Shown here piece by piece: positions 1 to 7,725 of a DNA stretch of 24,691 nt. The notes below the pieces were generated by a model. It was given only the letters and a program-made list of their open reading frames with translations, searched no databases and had not been told where the DNA came from. The translations under genes were made by a program, and so were the position numbers. Origin of the DNA: Wohlfahrtiimonas sp. (lineage in GTDB: Bacteria > Pseudomonadota > Gammaproteobacteria > Cardiobacteriales > Wohlfahrtiimonadaceae); contig JASLHB010000084.1 of assembly GCA_030149965.1 (NCBI GenBank), positions 1 through 24,691 on the forward strand, read 5' to 3'. How positions within the stretch are numbered: position 1 is the first letter of the stretch; every line of letters begins with the position of its first letter.

Positions 1-345
1 TTTGTGACAGATTGTAGCGAAGATAAGAGCGATCCTATGATCTATATCAATCCTGAGATCATTTGGGAATCGGATGATGTTGCGGATGCAGAAGAAGGCT
101 GTTTATCTTTGCCAAGTATTTATAGCGGCCCGATAGAGCGTTCATTTGCAGTGAAGATTCGTGCGCAAGATATTAAAGGTGAATATTTTGAACGCGAAGC
201 AGAAGATTTATTGGCACGTTGTATGCAGCACGAACTAGATCATTTGAATGGAATTTTATTCATTGATTATTTGTCTCGTTTAAAACGTGATCGTGCTTTA
301 AAGAAATTAGATAAATATTTAAAAGATATGGAGGCAGATCGTTAA
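1..345 (+). CDS. def: Peptide deformylase, 3' part (5' end outside window)
   Basis: Removes the N-formyl group from nascent proteins in the cytoplasm. The reading frame is open from the first base, so the gene begins upstream; an apparent GTG at 4 lies in the middle of the conserved fold and is not the start. About 114 codons remain. Family motif 2 (EGCLS, metal-binding Cys at about 100-102) and motif 3 (HELDH, two metal-binding His and the catalytic Glu, 229-243) are both present; motif 1 (GxGxAAxQ) must lie off the window. The stop overlaps the fmt start by one base, the classic def-fmt pairing in which formylation and deformylation enzymes are co-expressed. Identification is very secure. 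Confidence 0.97.
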   Translation, partial: FVTDCSEDKSDPMIYINPEIIWESDDVADAEEGCLSLPSIYSGPIERSFAVKIRAQDIKGEYFEREAEDLLARCMQHELDHLNGILFIDYLSRLKRDRALKKLDKYLKDMEADR

Positions 346-1286
346 TGATTTCTCCTGAAAATATTCGTGTGATTTTTGCAGGTACGCCAGAATTTTCAAC
401 AGGTGCATTACAAGCATTGTTGGATGCAAAATATAATGTTGTCGCGGTTTATACACAGCCAGATCGACCAAAAGGTCGTGGGCAAAAGTTAGTTAAGAGC
501 CCAGTTAAAGAGTTGGCAGAAGCGAATAATATTTCTGTATATCAACCATTGTCATTGCGTAAAGAAGAAGCTCAAGCTGAATTACAAGCGCTGAATGCTG
601 ATGTCATGGTTGTGGTAGCTTATGGTTTAATTTTGCCTGAGGTTGTTTTAAATGCACCAAAATTTGGTTGTATTAATATTCATGGTTCTTTATTGCCAAG
701 ATGGCGCGGTGCAGCACCTGTGCAGCGTGCAATCGAAGCAGGGGACGCTGAAACTGGCATTGCCATCATGCAAATGGATAAAGGTTTGGACACAGGCGCA
801 GTTTGGAGTGAAGGGAAGATCACCATCACGGAAACTATGAATTCTGTTGAGTTGTTTACAGCATTAAAGCAAATTGGCTCTGATTTATTGATTGATACAT
901 TGCCAACTATTTTGGCAGGTCAATCACAGCCGACTCCTCAGCCTGAAGTTGGCATAACATATGCAGAAAAACTAACGAAAGAAGAAGCTCGCATTAATTG
1001 GGCTGAATCCTCTGAAATTATTGATAGAAAAATTCGTGCATTTAATCCTGCGCCTTGTGCTCATACAACTTTCAATGATCAATTGTTTAAAGTTTGGGTT
1101 GCGAAATTAACCAACGAAGTCAGTACGAAAAATCCTGGTACTTTAGAAGTTAAAGACGGATTATTATTTGTGAATACGGGATCAAATTTAATGGAAATTG
1201 TGACAATGCAAGTTGCGGGTAAGAAAGCCATGCTTGCGTCAGAATTTATCAAAGGCACACAACTTCATTTAGAGGAATTAAAATAA
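345..1286 (+). CDS. fmt: Methionyl-tRNA formyltransferase
   Basis: Transfers a formyl group from 10-formyltetrahydrofolate to initiator Met-tRNA. It is 313 residues, the normal family length (about 310-315). The N-terminal Rossmann-like hydrolase/transferase domain (about 1-205) carries the catalytic Asn111 and His113 in NIHGSLLPRWRG and Asp149 in MDKGLDTG; the C-terminal OB-like tRNA-binding domain follows (about 206-310). The ATG shares its A with the TAA of def (translational coupling), and its own stop is directly followed by the ATG of rsmB. The start gives the usual short N-terminus before the IRVIFAGTPEFS strand. Confidence 0.98.
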   Translation: MISPENIRVIFAGTPEFSTGALQALLDAKYNVVAVYTQPDRPKGRGQKLVKSPVKELAEANNISVYQPLSLRKEEAQAELQALNADVMVVVAYGLILPEVVLNAPKFGCINIHGSLLPRWRGAAPVQRAIEAGDAETGIAIMQMDKGLDTGAVWSEGKITITETMNSVELFTALKQIGSDLLIDTLPTILAGQSQPTPQPEVGITYAEKLTKEEARINWAESSEIIDRKIRAFNPAPCAHTTFNDQLFKVWVAKLTNEVSTKNPGTLEVKDGLLFVNTGSNLMEIVTMQVAGKKAMLASEFIKGTQLHLEELK

Positions 1287-2825
1287 ATGAGCAATGAATC
1301 AACTCTAAATGGCGTAAAAGTTAGTTATAAGCCTAAATCTGATAAACCTAAAGTGGAACATAAAAAACGTTTTGATGATAATAAAAACAAACGTACTTAT
1401 TATGAAGATGGACAATCTAAGCCTGCTCGTGGCTTTGGTAATAAAAACCGTACTTTTAAACCAAGATTGCATGAAAAGCAAAAAGCGCCAGCACCGAATC
1501 CATTTTTGAAATTAGTGAATAATCCGCGTTTTTGTGCTGTTGATATTTTATTTAAGATCGAAGAAGGACAATCGTTGTCTGAACTTTTGATTACAGAAAC
1601 AGGTGCATTATCTGATAACGATAAGAGATTCACACAGCATTTGGTTTATGGTGCATTGCGTCAGTTTGAAATTTTAGAATTTCAAATAGAGCATTATTTA
1701 CAAAAACCTATTAAACAATCTGAAAGACATGTTTATTTGGCGCTGTTGTTGGCAATCTATGAAATTACCACAATGAATACTGCAGAATATGCCGCGGTTA
1801 ACAATTGGGTAGATTTAATCCGTAAAATGGATAGAGAATGGGCTGTTGGTTTAACAAATGGTATTTTACGTAAAGTATTACGTGAAGGCTTACAATCATT
1901 GCCAAAGAACTTGGCAAAAGTTTCATTGCCTAAATGGTTATCTTCTTATGTGATTAATCATTGGGGCGTTGAAAATGCTTGTGCGATCGCAGAACATTTC
2001 TTAACGCATCCTGCGATGACGATCCGAGTGAATCCATTGCAATCGAATCGTGATGAATATTCAGCATTATTGACTGAAGCAGGTATTGAACATGAAAAGC
2101 ATGCATTCATTGATTCTGCGATTGTGTTAAAAGATCCTGTGCCAGTATCAAACTTGCCTGACTTTGCAATGGGCATGTGTTCTGTTCAAGATGCAAGTGC
2201 TCAATTAGCCTCAAAATTATTGGCACCACAAAACGATGAGGTCATTGTGGATGCATGTGCAGCGCCTGGCGGAAAAACAATTGCGATGTTAGAAAGTAAT
2301 CCAGAGTTGGATTATATTTTTGCTATTGATAGTGTGGAAAGCCGATTAACTCGAGTACAAGAGAATATTGATCGTGTTTTTCCACGAGAATTGAGCGATA
2401 AAATTCAGTTGATTCCAGAGTTCTTCGAATGCTTCACAGTGAATGAAGAAATAGATGCTATTTTATTGGATGTACCATGTTCAGCGACAGGGATTATTCA
2501 TCGTCATCCTGATATTAAACGTTTGCGTGAAGCAACAGACATTAAGTTTTTGGTAGAAACTCAAGAGAAGCTTTTAGATCATGCTTGGGCGCAATTAAAA
2601 GCAGGTGGACGTTTGTTGTATTCAACGTGTTCAATTTTGAAAGATGAAAATGAACAGCAAATGAAGAAATTCTTGGCGAAACATGAAGATGCAAGTGAAA
2701 CAGAATTAGATTTACCTTTTGCACAACGCGCATCTTATGGTTATCAAATTTTACCTGTTTTTTCTGAAACATCAGAGAAAATGGATGGTTTCTATTATTG
2801 CTTGATCCAAAAGGCTCATGCTTAA
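1287..2825 (+). CDS. rsmB: 16S rRNA (cytosine-967-C5)-methyltransferase RsmB
   Basis: SAM-dependent methylation of C967 in 16S rRNA. An N-terminal NusB-like RNA-binding domain (about 78-215) is followed by a Rossmann methyltransferase domain (about 230-510). SAM motif I is DACAAPGGKT (322-331); the two active-site cysteines are Cys398 in DVPCSATG and Cys448 in YSTCSI, the latter being the expected nucleophile. At 512 residues it is about 80 longer than typical RsmB: residues 1-75 are a lysine/arginine-rich, low-complexity extension with no fold that I recognise. The ATG abuts the fmt stop with no gap, so the long start is plausible, but a downstream start cannot be ruled out. The 3' end overlaps the next gene by 8 bases. 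Confidence 0.96.
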   Translation: MSNESTLNGVKVSYKPKSDKPKVEHKKRFDDNKNKRTYYEDGQSKPARGFGNKNRTFKPRLHEKQKAPAPNPFLKLVNNPRFCAVDILFKIEEGQSLSELLITETGALSDNDKRFTQHLVYGALRQFEILEFQIEHYLQKPIKQSERHVYLALLLAIYEITTMNTAEYAAVNNWVDLIRKMDREWAVGLTNGILRKVLREGLQSLPKNLAKVSLPKWLSSYVINHWGVENACAIAEHFLTHPAMTIRVNPLQSNRDEYSALLTEAGIEHEKHAFIDSAIVLKDPVPVSNLPDFAMGMCSVQDASAQLASKLLAPQNDEVIVDACAAPGGKTIAMLESNPELDYIFAIDSVESRLTRVQENIDRVFPRELSDKIQLIPEFFECFTVNEEIDAILLDVPCSATGIIHRHPDIKRLREATDIKFLVETQEKLLDHAWAQLKAGGRLLYSTCSILKDENEQQMKKFLAKHEDASETELDLPFAQRASYGYQILPVFSETSEKMDGFYYCLIQKAHA

Positions 2826-3378
2826 ACGTTTGTGTTTGTCCATAATGCTCATAAGCTCATTATTTTTAATGAGCTTTGCAGAAGATTTTTCTATTTCTTC
2901 TGTGTATGTTAAAAATGGCAATAAACAAGATTCGTATAAAATAGCGATAGAAGCTACCATCAAAATGAGTGATGAGCAGGTAGAAATTCTCGAAAATGGG
3001 ATATCTCTCACATTTAGTTATACTTTTGTGGTGGAAGAAAAAGTCGGTTTAGCATGGCTGGAAGGCGAGCATGATCACAAAACATATAATTATACGATTT
3101 CATATAATGCACTGACACGGCAATATGTGGTGAATTCTCATAGGCACAAGAAATATGAGAATTTTCCAACATTGAGCTTGGCGCTAGCATATATCTCAGA
3201 ACCGAAAAATATGATCGTGGACATTACCAAGAGACAACCCAATAGGATTTATCGAGGCGGTGTTCGTCTAAAATTAGACATCAATGAATTGCCAACGCCA
3301 TTAAGAATTCCAGCTTATTTGTCTAAAGAGTGGAATTTAGATACAGGTTGGAAGTATTGGGAGTTTAATCCATGGTAA
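2818..3378 (+). CDS. DUF4390-type secreted protein
   Basis: 186 residues with a short basic N-terminus, a hydrophobic core and a likely signal-peptidase site after SFA (about residue 21), so the mature protein is probably periplasmic. The mature part is beta-rich (alternating hydrophobic pattern, segments such as GISLTFSYTF and GVRLKLDI). Its size and its place between rsmB and an NtrY-like kinase match the DUF4390 family, which in beta- and gammaproteobacteria commonly sits directly before ntrY; the molecular function is unknown. It overlaps rsmB by 8 bases and the kinase by 7, so it is co-translated. It may supply a signal to the kinase's periplasmic domain; that is inference from position only. 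Confidence 0.8.
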   Translation: MLKRLCLSIMLISSLFLMSFAEDFSISSVYVKNGNKQDSYKIAIEATIKMSDEQVEILENGISLTFSYTFVVEEKVGLAWLEGEHDHKTYNYTISYNALTRQYVVNSHRHKKYENFPTLSLALAYISEPKNMIVDITKRQPNRIYRGGVRLKLDINELPTPLRIPAYLSKEWNLDTGWKYWEFNPW

Positions 3379-5516
3379 GAAAAGCTAGAAAAGAAAGCAT
3401 TGTGCCACTAGCTGTGCTGTCATTGTTGTTGGTTGTAATTTTAGCGATGATGAGCCAATCATTAGAATCAGTTTCACAGTACTCTAATAACTTTATTTGG
3501 TTATTGGCGGCAGGTGGATTATGTTTTTTATTGTTGATCATATTTGTTGGTCATTATTTAATTCGATTGATCCGAACTTATCGTAAAGGTTACATTGGCT
3601 CGCGCTTAAATGTCAGAATGATGTTGTTCTTTTCAGGTATTTCATTATTACCTTTAACGATATTATTATTTTTTGCCATCACAATGGTATTTAAAGGCAT
3701 TGATAGTTGGTTTGATACATCATTGGATAAAGGTTTTGATGATGCATTGGCGTTATCACGTTCCTCTTTAGATATTAGACGTTTAGATGCATTGAATTTA
3801 ACACAAAGTACAGCAGATCGATTGGTTTCAATCCCCATTAATGATTTGGGATATTACATTGAAAATATTCGTGAAAGCATCAATTCTATGGAATTATCTG
3901 TGTTTGATGATCGTGGGAATGTGGTTGCTTTTGCCTCGAATGACTTTGATAAAATCATGCCCGAACGCCCAAGCGCTGTAATATTTATGAGTGTTGCACA
4001 AGGCATGGAATATGTTGTGCTAGAGCAAACTTCTGATACTCAATTGCGTGTTCGTGTTGTCACTAAGGTTTCTGAAACATCACCCTATATCATTCAATCA
4101 TTTTATGAAATTCCTGATAAATATACAGAATTAGCCAACTCTACGCGAGATTCTGTGCAATATTACAAGCAATTCAAATCATTGCGTGCACCATTTAAAA
4201 TGAATCTATTGGTGATTCTTGTTTTGGTTGCTTTGTTATCTGTTTTATTGGCATTGGGTGGTTCATTCTTTGCATCGCGCAGAATCGTGAAGCCAATTCG
4301 TGAATTATCCATTGCAACTAAAGCTGTAGCAGAAGGTGATCTGGAGCGTAAAATTCGTGTTAAATCGAAAGATGAAATTGGGTTTTTAACATCATCATTC
4401 AATGAGATGATTCAGAAATTAAAAAAAGCCCATGAATTGGCTCAAAATTCGCAAAATTTGTTAGAAGCAGAACGCTCACATTTGGAATCATTATTGGAAA
4501 AATTATCATCAGGCGTTTTAGTAGTGGATGATAAAGGGAAGATTCGTGTATTCAATAATGCAGCATTGACGATTTTAGGCGTTGAAGAAAAAGATATGGA
4601 AACATTATCGACAGCTTCATTGCAAAATGCACCTGAATCGTTGAAAAGCTTTATGTTGCCAATTTTGGAATTGCTAAAATCAACAGATGATAAAGAATGG
4701 CGGACAGAAATCAGTCGTTATCATAAAGGCTCACAGCAAATATTATCTGTTCGTGGCTCGGAAGAGAATGATCAAATCGGTTTAAAAGGCGGTGAAATCA
4801 TTGTTTTTGATGATATTACGCAATTGATTAGCGGTGAACGTGAATCAGCTTGGGGAGAAGTTGCGCGTCGCTTAGCGCATGAAATTAAAAATCCATTAAC
4901 ACCAATCCAGTTATCTGCAGAACGTTTGAAATTAAGATTCTCAGAAAAACTCGTGGATAAAGATAAAGAAGTGATTGATAAATCAACAGAAACGATTATC
5001 GCACAAGTACAAGCCTTGAAGACAATGGTGGATGAATTTAGTCAGTATGCAAAAAGTTCTCAGCAACAATTGGTTGAATTGGATTTGAATCGCTTGGTGC
5101 GTGAAGTGATGTATCTATATCAAGATTATCCTGCGGGCGTTTCAATTCAGACAAGTATCACAAGCGATCCTGTATGTATTTTGGGTGATAGTTTGCGTTT
5201 GCGCCAGTTGCTGCATAATCTTGTGAAGAATGCGATCGAAGCTTGCATTGAACAACAAGGTGCGATTGAAGTTGAGCTGAAAGATCATGATGATTGTATT
5301 ATATTATCCATTAAAGATGATGGAGTTGGTTTTGATCCCGACCAAATGGTGAAAATCTTTGAACCTTATGTTACAACTAAGCCAAAAGGTACAGGTTTAG
5401 GATTGGCGATAGTGAAGAAGATTATTGAAGAACATCATGGTAAGATCGCTATATATTCGGAAGGAAAAATGAAGGGCGCTGAAATTGTGATTCAGTTCCC
5501 AAAAATAGTTAAATAG
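3372..5516 (+). CDS. ntrY: NtrY-family membrane sensor histidine kinase
   Basis: 714 residues. Hydrophobic helices at about 12-30, 42-66 and 86-108 are followed by a roughly 165-residue extracytoplasmic sensor region and a fourth helix (about 276-300). Then come a HAMP linker (about 301-353), a coiled stretch, a PAS domain (about 372-475), the dimerisation/phosphoacceptor domain with His503 in the H-box HEIKNPLTPIQ, and an HATPase domain with N-box NLVKNAIEA (Asn620), G1 DDGVGFDPD and G2 GTGLGLAIV. The layout and the H-box are those of NtrY, a sensor tied to nitrogen or redox control. Its usual partner NtrX is not next to it: argH starts 19 bases on. The gene name is by family only; the input signal here is unknown. 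Confidence 0.88.
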   Translation: MVRKARKESIVPLAVLSLLLVVILAMMSQSLESVSQYSNNFIWLLAAGGLCFLLLIIFVGHYLIRLIRTYRKGYIGSRLNVRMMLFFSGISLLPLTILLFFAITMVFKGIDSWFDTSLDKGFDDALALSRSSLDIRRLDALNLTQSTADRLVSIPINDLGYYIENIRESINSMELSVFDDRGNVVAFASNDFDKIMPERPSAVIFMSVAQGMEYVVLEQTSDTQLRVRVVTKVSETSPYIIQSFYEIPDKYTELANSTRDSVQYYKQFKSLRAPFKMNLLVILVLVALLSVLLALGGSFFASRRIVKPIRELSIATKAVAEGDLERKIRVKSKDEIGFLTSSFNEMIQKLKKAHELAQNSQNLLEAERSHLESLLEKLSSGVLVVDDKGKIRVFNNAALTILGVEEKDMETLSTASLQNAPESLKSFMLPILELLKSTDDKEWRTEISRYHKGSQQILSVRGSEENDQIGLKGGEIIVFDDITQLISGERESAWGEVARRLAHEIKNPLTPIQLSAERLKLRFSEKLVDKDKEVIDKSTETIIAQVQALKTMVDEFSQYAKSSQQQLVELDLNRLVREVMYLYQDYPAGVSIQTSITSDPVCILGDSLRLRQLLHNLVKNAIEACIEQQGAIEVELKDHDDCIILSIKDDGVGFDPDQMVKIFEPYVTTKPKGTGLGLAIVKKIIEEHHGKIAIYSEGKMKGAEIVIQFPKIVK

Positions 5517-5535
5517 ATGGAAAAAAGGATTTAGG

Positions 5536-6921
5536 ATGTCGGAACAAAAAGTCAATCAACAATGGGGCGGTCGTTTCTCAGAAAGCACAGATGCATTTGT
5601 GCAAGCATTTACAGCATCAGTTCAATTTGATCAGCGCATGTATAAAGAAGACATCGCAGGTTCAAAGGCGCATGCGGAAATGCTTTGTAAGCAAGGCATT
5701 TTGTCTCAGGAAGATTTTGATGCGATCATTTCAGGTTTAAATGCAGTTCAAGCAGAAATTGAGGCAGGGCAATTTGATTGGTCAGTTGCGTTAGAAGATG
5801 TTCACATGAACATTGAATCTGCTTTGACGAGCAAAATTGGCATTGCAGGTAAACGTTTACATACTGGCCGTTCACGCAACGATCAAGTGGCAACTGATAT
5901 TCGTTTATGGTTGCGCAATACTTTGGATTTAGTGGATGCTGAATTGAAGCGCTTGCAATTAGGTATCATTGATTTAGCTGAACGTGAGTTTGATACAATC
6001 ATGCCGGGCTTCACGCATTTACAAGTAGCTCAGCCAATTACATTTGGTCATCATTTAATGGCTTGGTTTGAAATGATCAAACGCGATCGTTCACGTTTCC
6101 AAGATTGTCGCGAGCGCATGAATTATTCTCCTTTAGGTGCTGCAGCATTGGCGGGTACAACTTATCCGATCAATCGTCATTTATCGGCTGAATTATTGGG
6201 CTTTAATGCACCAACTGAAAACTCATTGGATTCAGTATCTGATCGTGACTTTGCCATTGAATTTGCAAGTGCTGCAAGTATTTTGATGATGCATTTATCA
6301 CGTTTCTCTGAAGAATTGGTGCTTTGGTCAACGCCAGCATTTGAGTTCATTGATTTACCGGATCGTTTCTGCACGGGTTCATCGATCATGCCGCAGAAGA
6401 AAAACCCTGATGTGCCTGAATTAGTTCGTGGTAAATCTGGCCGAGTATTTGGTCATTTGATGGGATTATTGGTATTGATGAAGAGCCAACCTTTGGCGTA
6501 CAACAAAGATAACCAAGAAGATAAAGAACCAATTTTTGACGTTGCAGATACAATTTTAGGTTCTGCTCGCGCATTCGCAGATATGGTTCCTGCGATCATT
6601 GCTAAGAAAGAAAATATGTACATGCGTACAAAATTAGGTTTCTCAACAGCGACAGATTTAGCAGATTACTTAGTGCGTAAAGGCATGCCGTTTAGAGATG
6701 CACATGAAGTGGTTGGTAAAGCGGTTAAATTGGGCGTAGATACAGCACGTGATTTATCAGAAATGGAATTGGCTGAATTACAAGGCTTCTCTGATTTGAT
6801 CGATGCGGATGTATTTGAATGCTTAACATTGGAAGGCTCAGTGAATGCACGTGATCATTTTGGTGGTACAGCGCCAAATCAAGTGAAAGCGGCGATTGAG
6901 CGCGCTAAAGCAATCATTTAA
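5536..6921 (+). CDS. argH: Argininosuccinate lyase
   Basis: Last step of arginine synthesis: cleaves argininosuccinate to arginine and fumarate; cytoplasmic homotetramer. It is 461 residues, normal length. The family signature GSSIMPQKKNPD lies at 281-292 with the catalytic serine in the mobile loop, and the conserved His161 is in PGFTHLQ. The N-terminal WGGRF and the TGRSRNDQ block near 110-117 are also typical. An SD-like AGG sits just before the ATG. The gene follows the histidine kinase by 19 bases and is closed by a Rho-independent terminator, so it is probably the last gene of the def-fmt-rsmB transcript unless an internal promoter exists inside the kinase gene. Confidence 0.98.
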   Translation: MSEQKVNQQWGGRFSESTDAFVQAFTASVQFDQRMYKEDIAGSKAHAEMLCKQGILSQEDFDAIISGLNAVQAEIEAGQFDWSVALEDVHMNIESALTSKIGIAGKRLHTGRSRNDQVATDIRLWLRNTLDLVDAELKRLQLGIIDLAEREFDTIMPGFTHLQVAQPITFGHHLMAWFEMIKRDRSRFQDCRERMNYSPLGAAALAGTTYPINRHLSAELLGFNAPTENSLDSVSDRDFAIEFASAASILMMHLSRFSEELVLWSTPAFEFIDLPDRFCTGSSIMPQKKNPDVPELVRGKSGRVFGHLMGLLVLMKSQPLAYNKDNQEDKEPIFDVADTILGSARAFADMVPAIIAKKENMYMRTKLGFSTATDLADYLVRKGMPFRDAHEVVGKAVKLGVDTARDLSEMELAELQGFSDLIDADVFECLTLEGSVNARDHFGGTAPNQVKAAIERAKAII

Positions 6922-6941
6922 TTTAATACTGTAATGAATTT

Positions 6942-6977
6942 AAAGCCATTTCTTGTCAAATAAGAAATGGCTTTTTT
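6942..6977 (+). terminator. Rho-independent terminator after argH
   Basis: A 13-bp perfect stem (6942-6954 with 6962-6974), a 7-base loop and a T-run to 6977. The 3' T-run is followed within two bases by the -35 element of the next promoter. The A-run on the 5' side could make it partly active on the other strand as well. Confidence 0.93.
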
Positions 6978-6978
6978 G

Positions 6979-7006
6979 TTGACAAAATAATAAATTCTTC
7001 TAGAAT
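6979..7006 (+). promoter_or_regulatory. Sigma70 promoter of the preQ1 riboswitch-yhhQ unit
   Basis: Consensus -35 TTGACA at 6979-6984, 16-base spacer, -10 TAGAAT at 7001-7006. The predicted start of transcription (about 7013) falls just before the first paired base of the preQ1 aptamer, which supports both calls. Confidence 0.8.
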
Positions 7007-7012
7007 GCAGCA

Positions 7013-7053
7013 CTTGTGGTTCGAAATCCTCCCACTATAAAAAACTAAGGAAG
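7013..7053 (+). ncRNA. preQ1-I riboswitch (translational, SD-sequestering)
   Basis: Short H-type pseudoknot aptamer for 7-aminomethyl-7-deazaguanine (preQ1). P1 is GTGG (7016-7019) with CCAC (7032-7035); the loop between contains TCCT (7027-7030), which can pair with AGGA (7048-7051) to form P2. The A-rich tail between P1 and P2, ATAAAAAACTAAGG, is the most recognisable part of the preQ1-I consensus. The P2 3' strand is the ribosome binding site of yhhQ, so ligand binding should block translation. The downstream gene is a queuosine-precursor transporter, a known preQ1-I partner, which makes the call strong although no covariance search was run. Confidence 0.88.
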
Positions 7054-7059
7054 TTTTAA

Positions 7060-7725
7060 ATGCTGGCAACCATGCTTAATCACAGAAATATTCTAGTGGT
7101 TTTATGCTTTTTTCATATCTTAGTGATTGTTTCTAGCAATTACTTAGTACAAATTCCTTTTCACATTGGCCCAGTTTTAACAACGTGGGGCACAATGACG
7201 TTTCCGTTTATTTTTTTACTCACAGATCTAACGGCGCGTATTTTCGGTGCAGATTTAGCACGCCAAATCATTTTTTGCGTCATGTTACCTTCATTGATGA
7301 TTTCTTATATCGTTTCTGTATTATTTGTTGATGCCCAATTTGTGGGTTTCTCTGAATTATCTATTTTTAATTTATTTGTCTTTCGAATTGCTTTAGCAGG
7401 TTTTTCTGCATATTTAGTCGGGCAATTATTGGATATTACTGTATTCAATTATTTTCGAAAGCATCATCGTTGGTGGGTTGCGCCAAGTTTGGCGGCAATC
7501 TTTGGTTATTTGATAGATACAATCTGCTTTTTCTCGATTGCATTTTACAAAAGTACAGATTCATTCATGTCGGCAAACTGGGTGGAAATTGCAGTTGTAG
7601 ATTATGCATTTAAGATAATGATTTGTGGTCTGTTCTTTTTACCATTGTATGGCATTGCTTTGCATTATTTATTAGCGAAAATTGCTAGATTGTATGAACC
7701 CACCAAAAATTCGCTGTATCACTAG
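7060..7725 (+). CDS. yhhQ: Queuosine precursor transporter (YhhQ/COG1738, VUT family)
   Basis: 221-residue inner-membrane protein with about six hydrophobic helices. Conserved family segments include FPFIFLLTDLTARIFG (near residues 48-63) and the GQLLDITVF block (near 125-133) that follows a charged turn. The family imports 7-cyano- or 7-aminomethyl-7-deazaguanine for tRNA queuosine modification. The start at 7060 is set by the AAGGA site (7047-7051), which is inside the preQ1 riboswitch; a second ATG four codons later is less well spaced. It is transcribed alone from its own promoter. Its last 41 bases overlap the 3' end of the convergent comEC gene. Confidence 0.92.
   Translation: MLATMLNHRNILVVLCFFHILVIVSSNYLVQIPFHIGPVLTTWGTMTFPFIFLLTDLTARIFGADLARQIIFCVMLPSLMISYIVSVLFVDAQFVGFSELSIFNLFVFRIALAGFSAYLVGQLLDITVFNYFRKHHRWWVAPSLAAIFGYLIDTICFFSIAFYKSTDSFMSANWVEIAVVDYAFKIMICGLFFLPLYGIALHYLLAKIARLYEPTKNSLYH

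Noticed and set aside
7016..7035. GGTTCGAAATCC looks like a tRNA T-arm
   Set aside because: No acceptor, D or anticodon arms surround it; the following A-rich tail and SD pairing fit a preQ1-I riboswitch.
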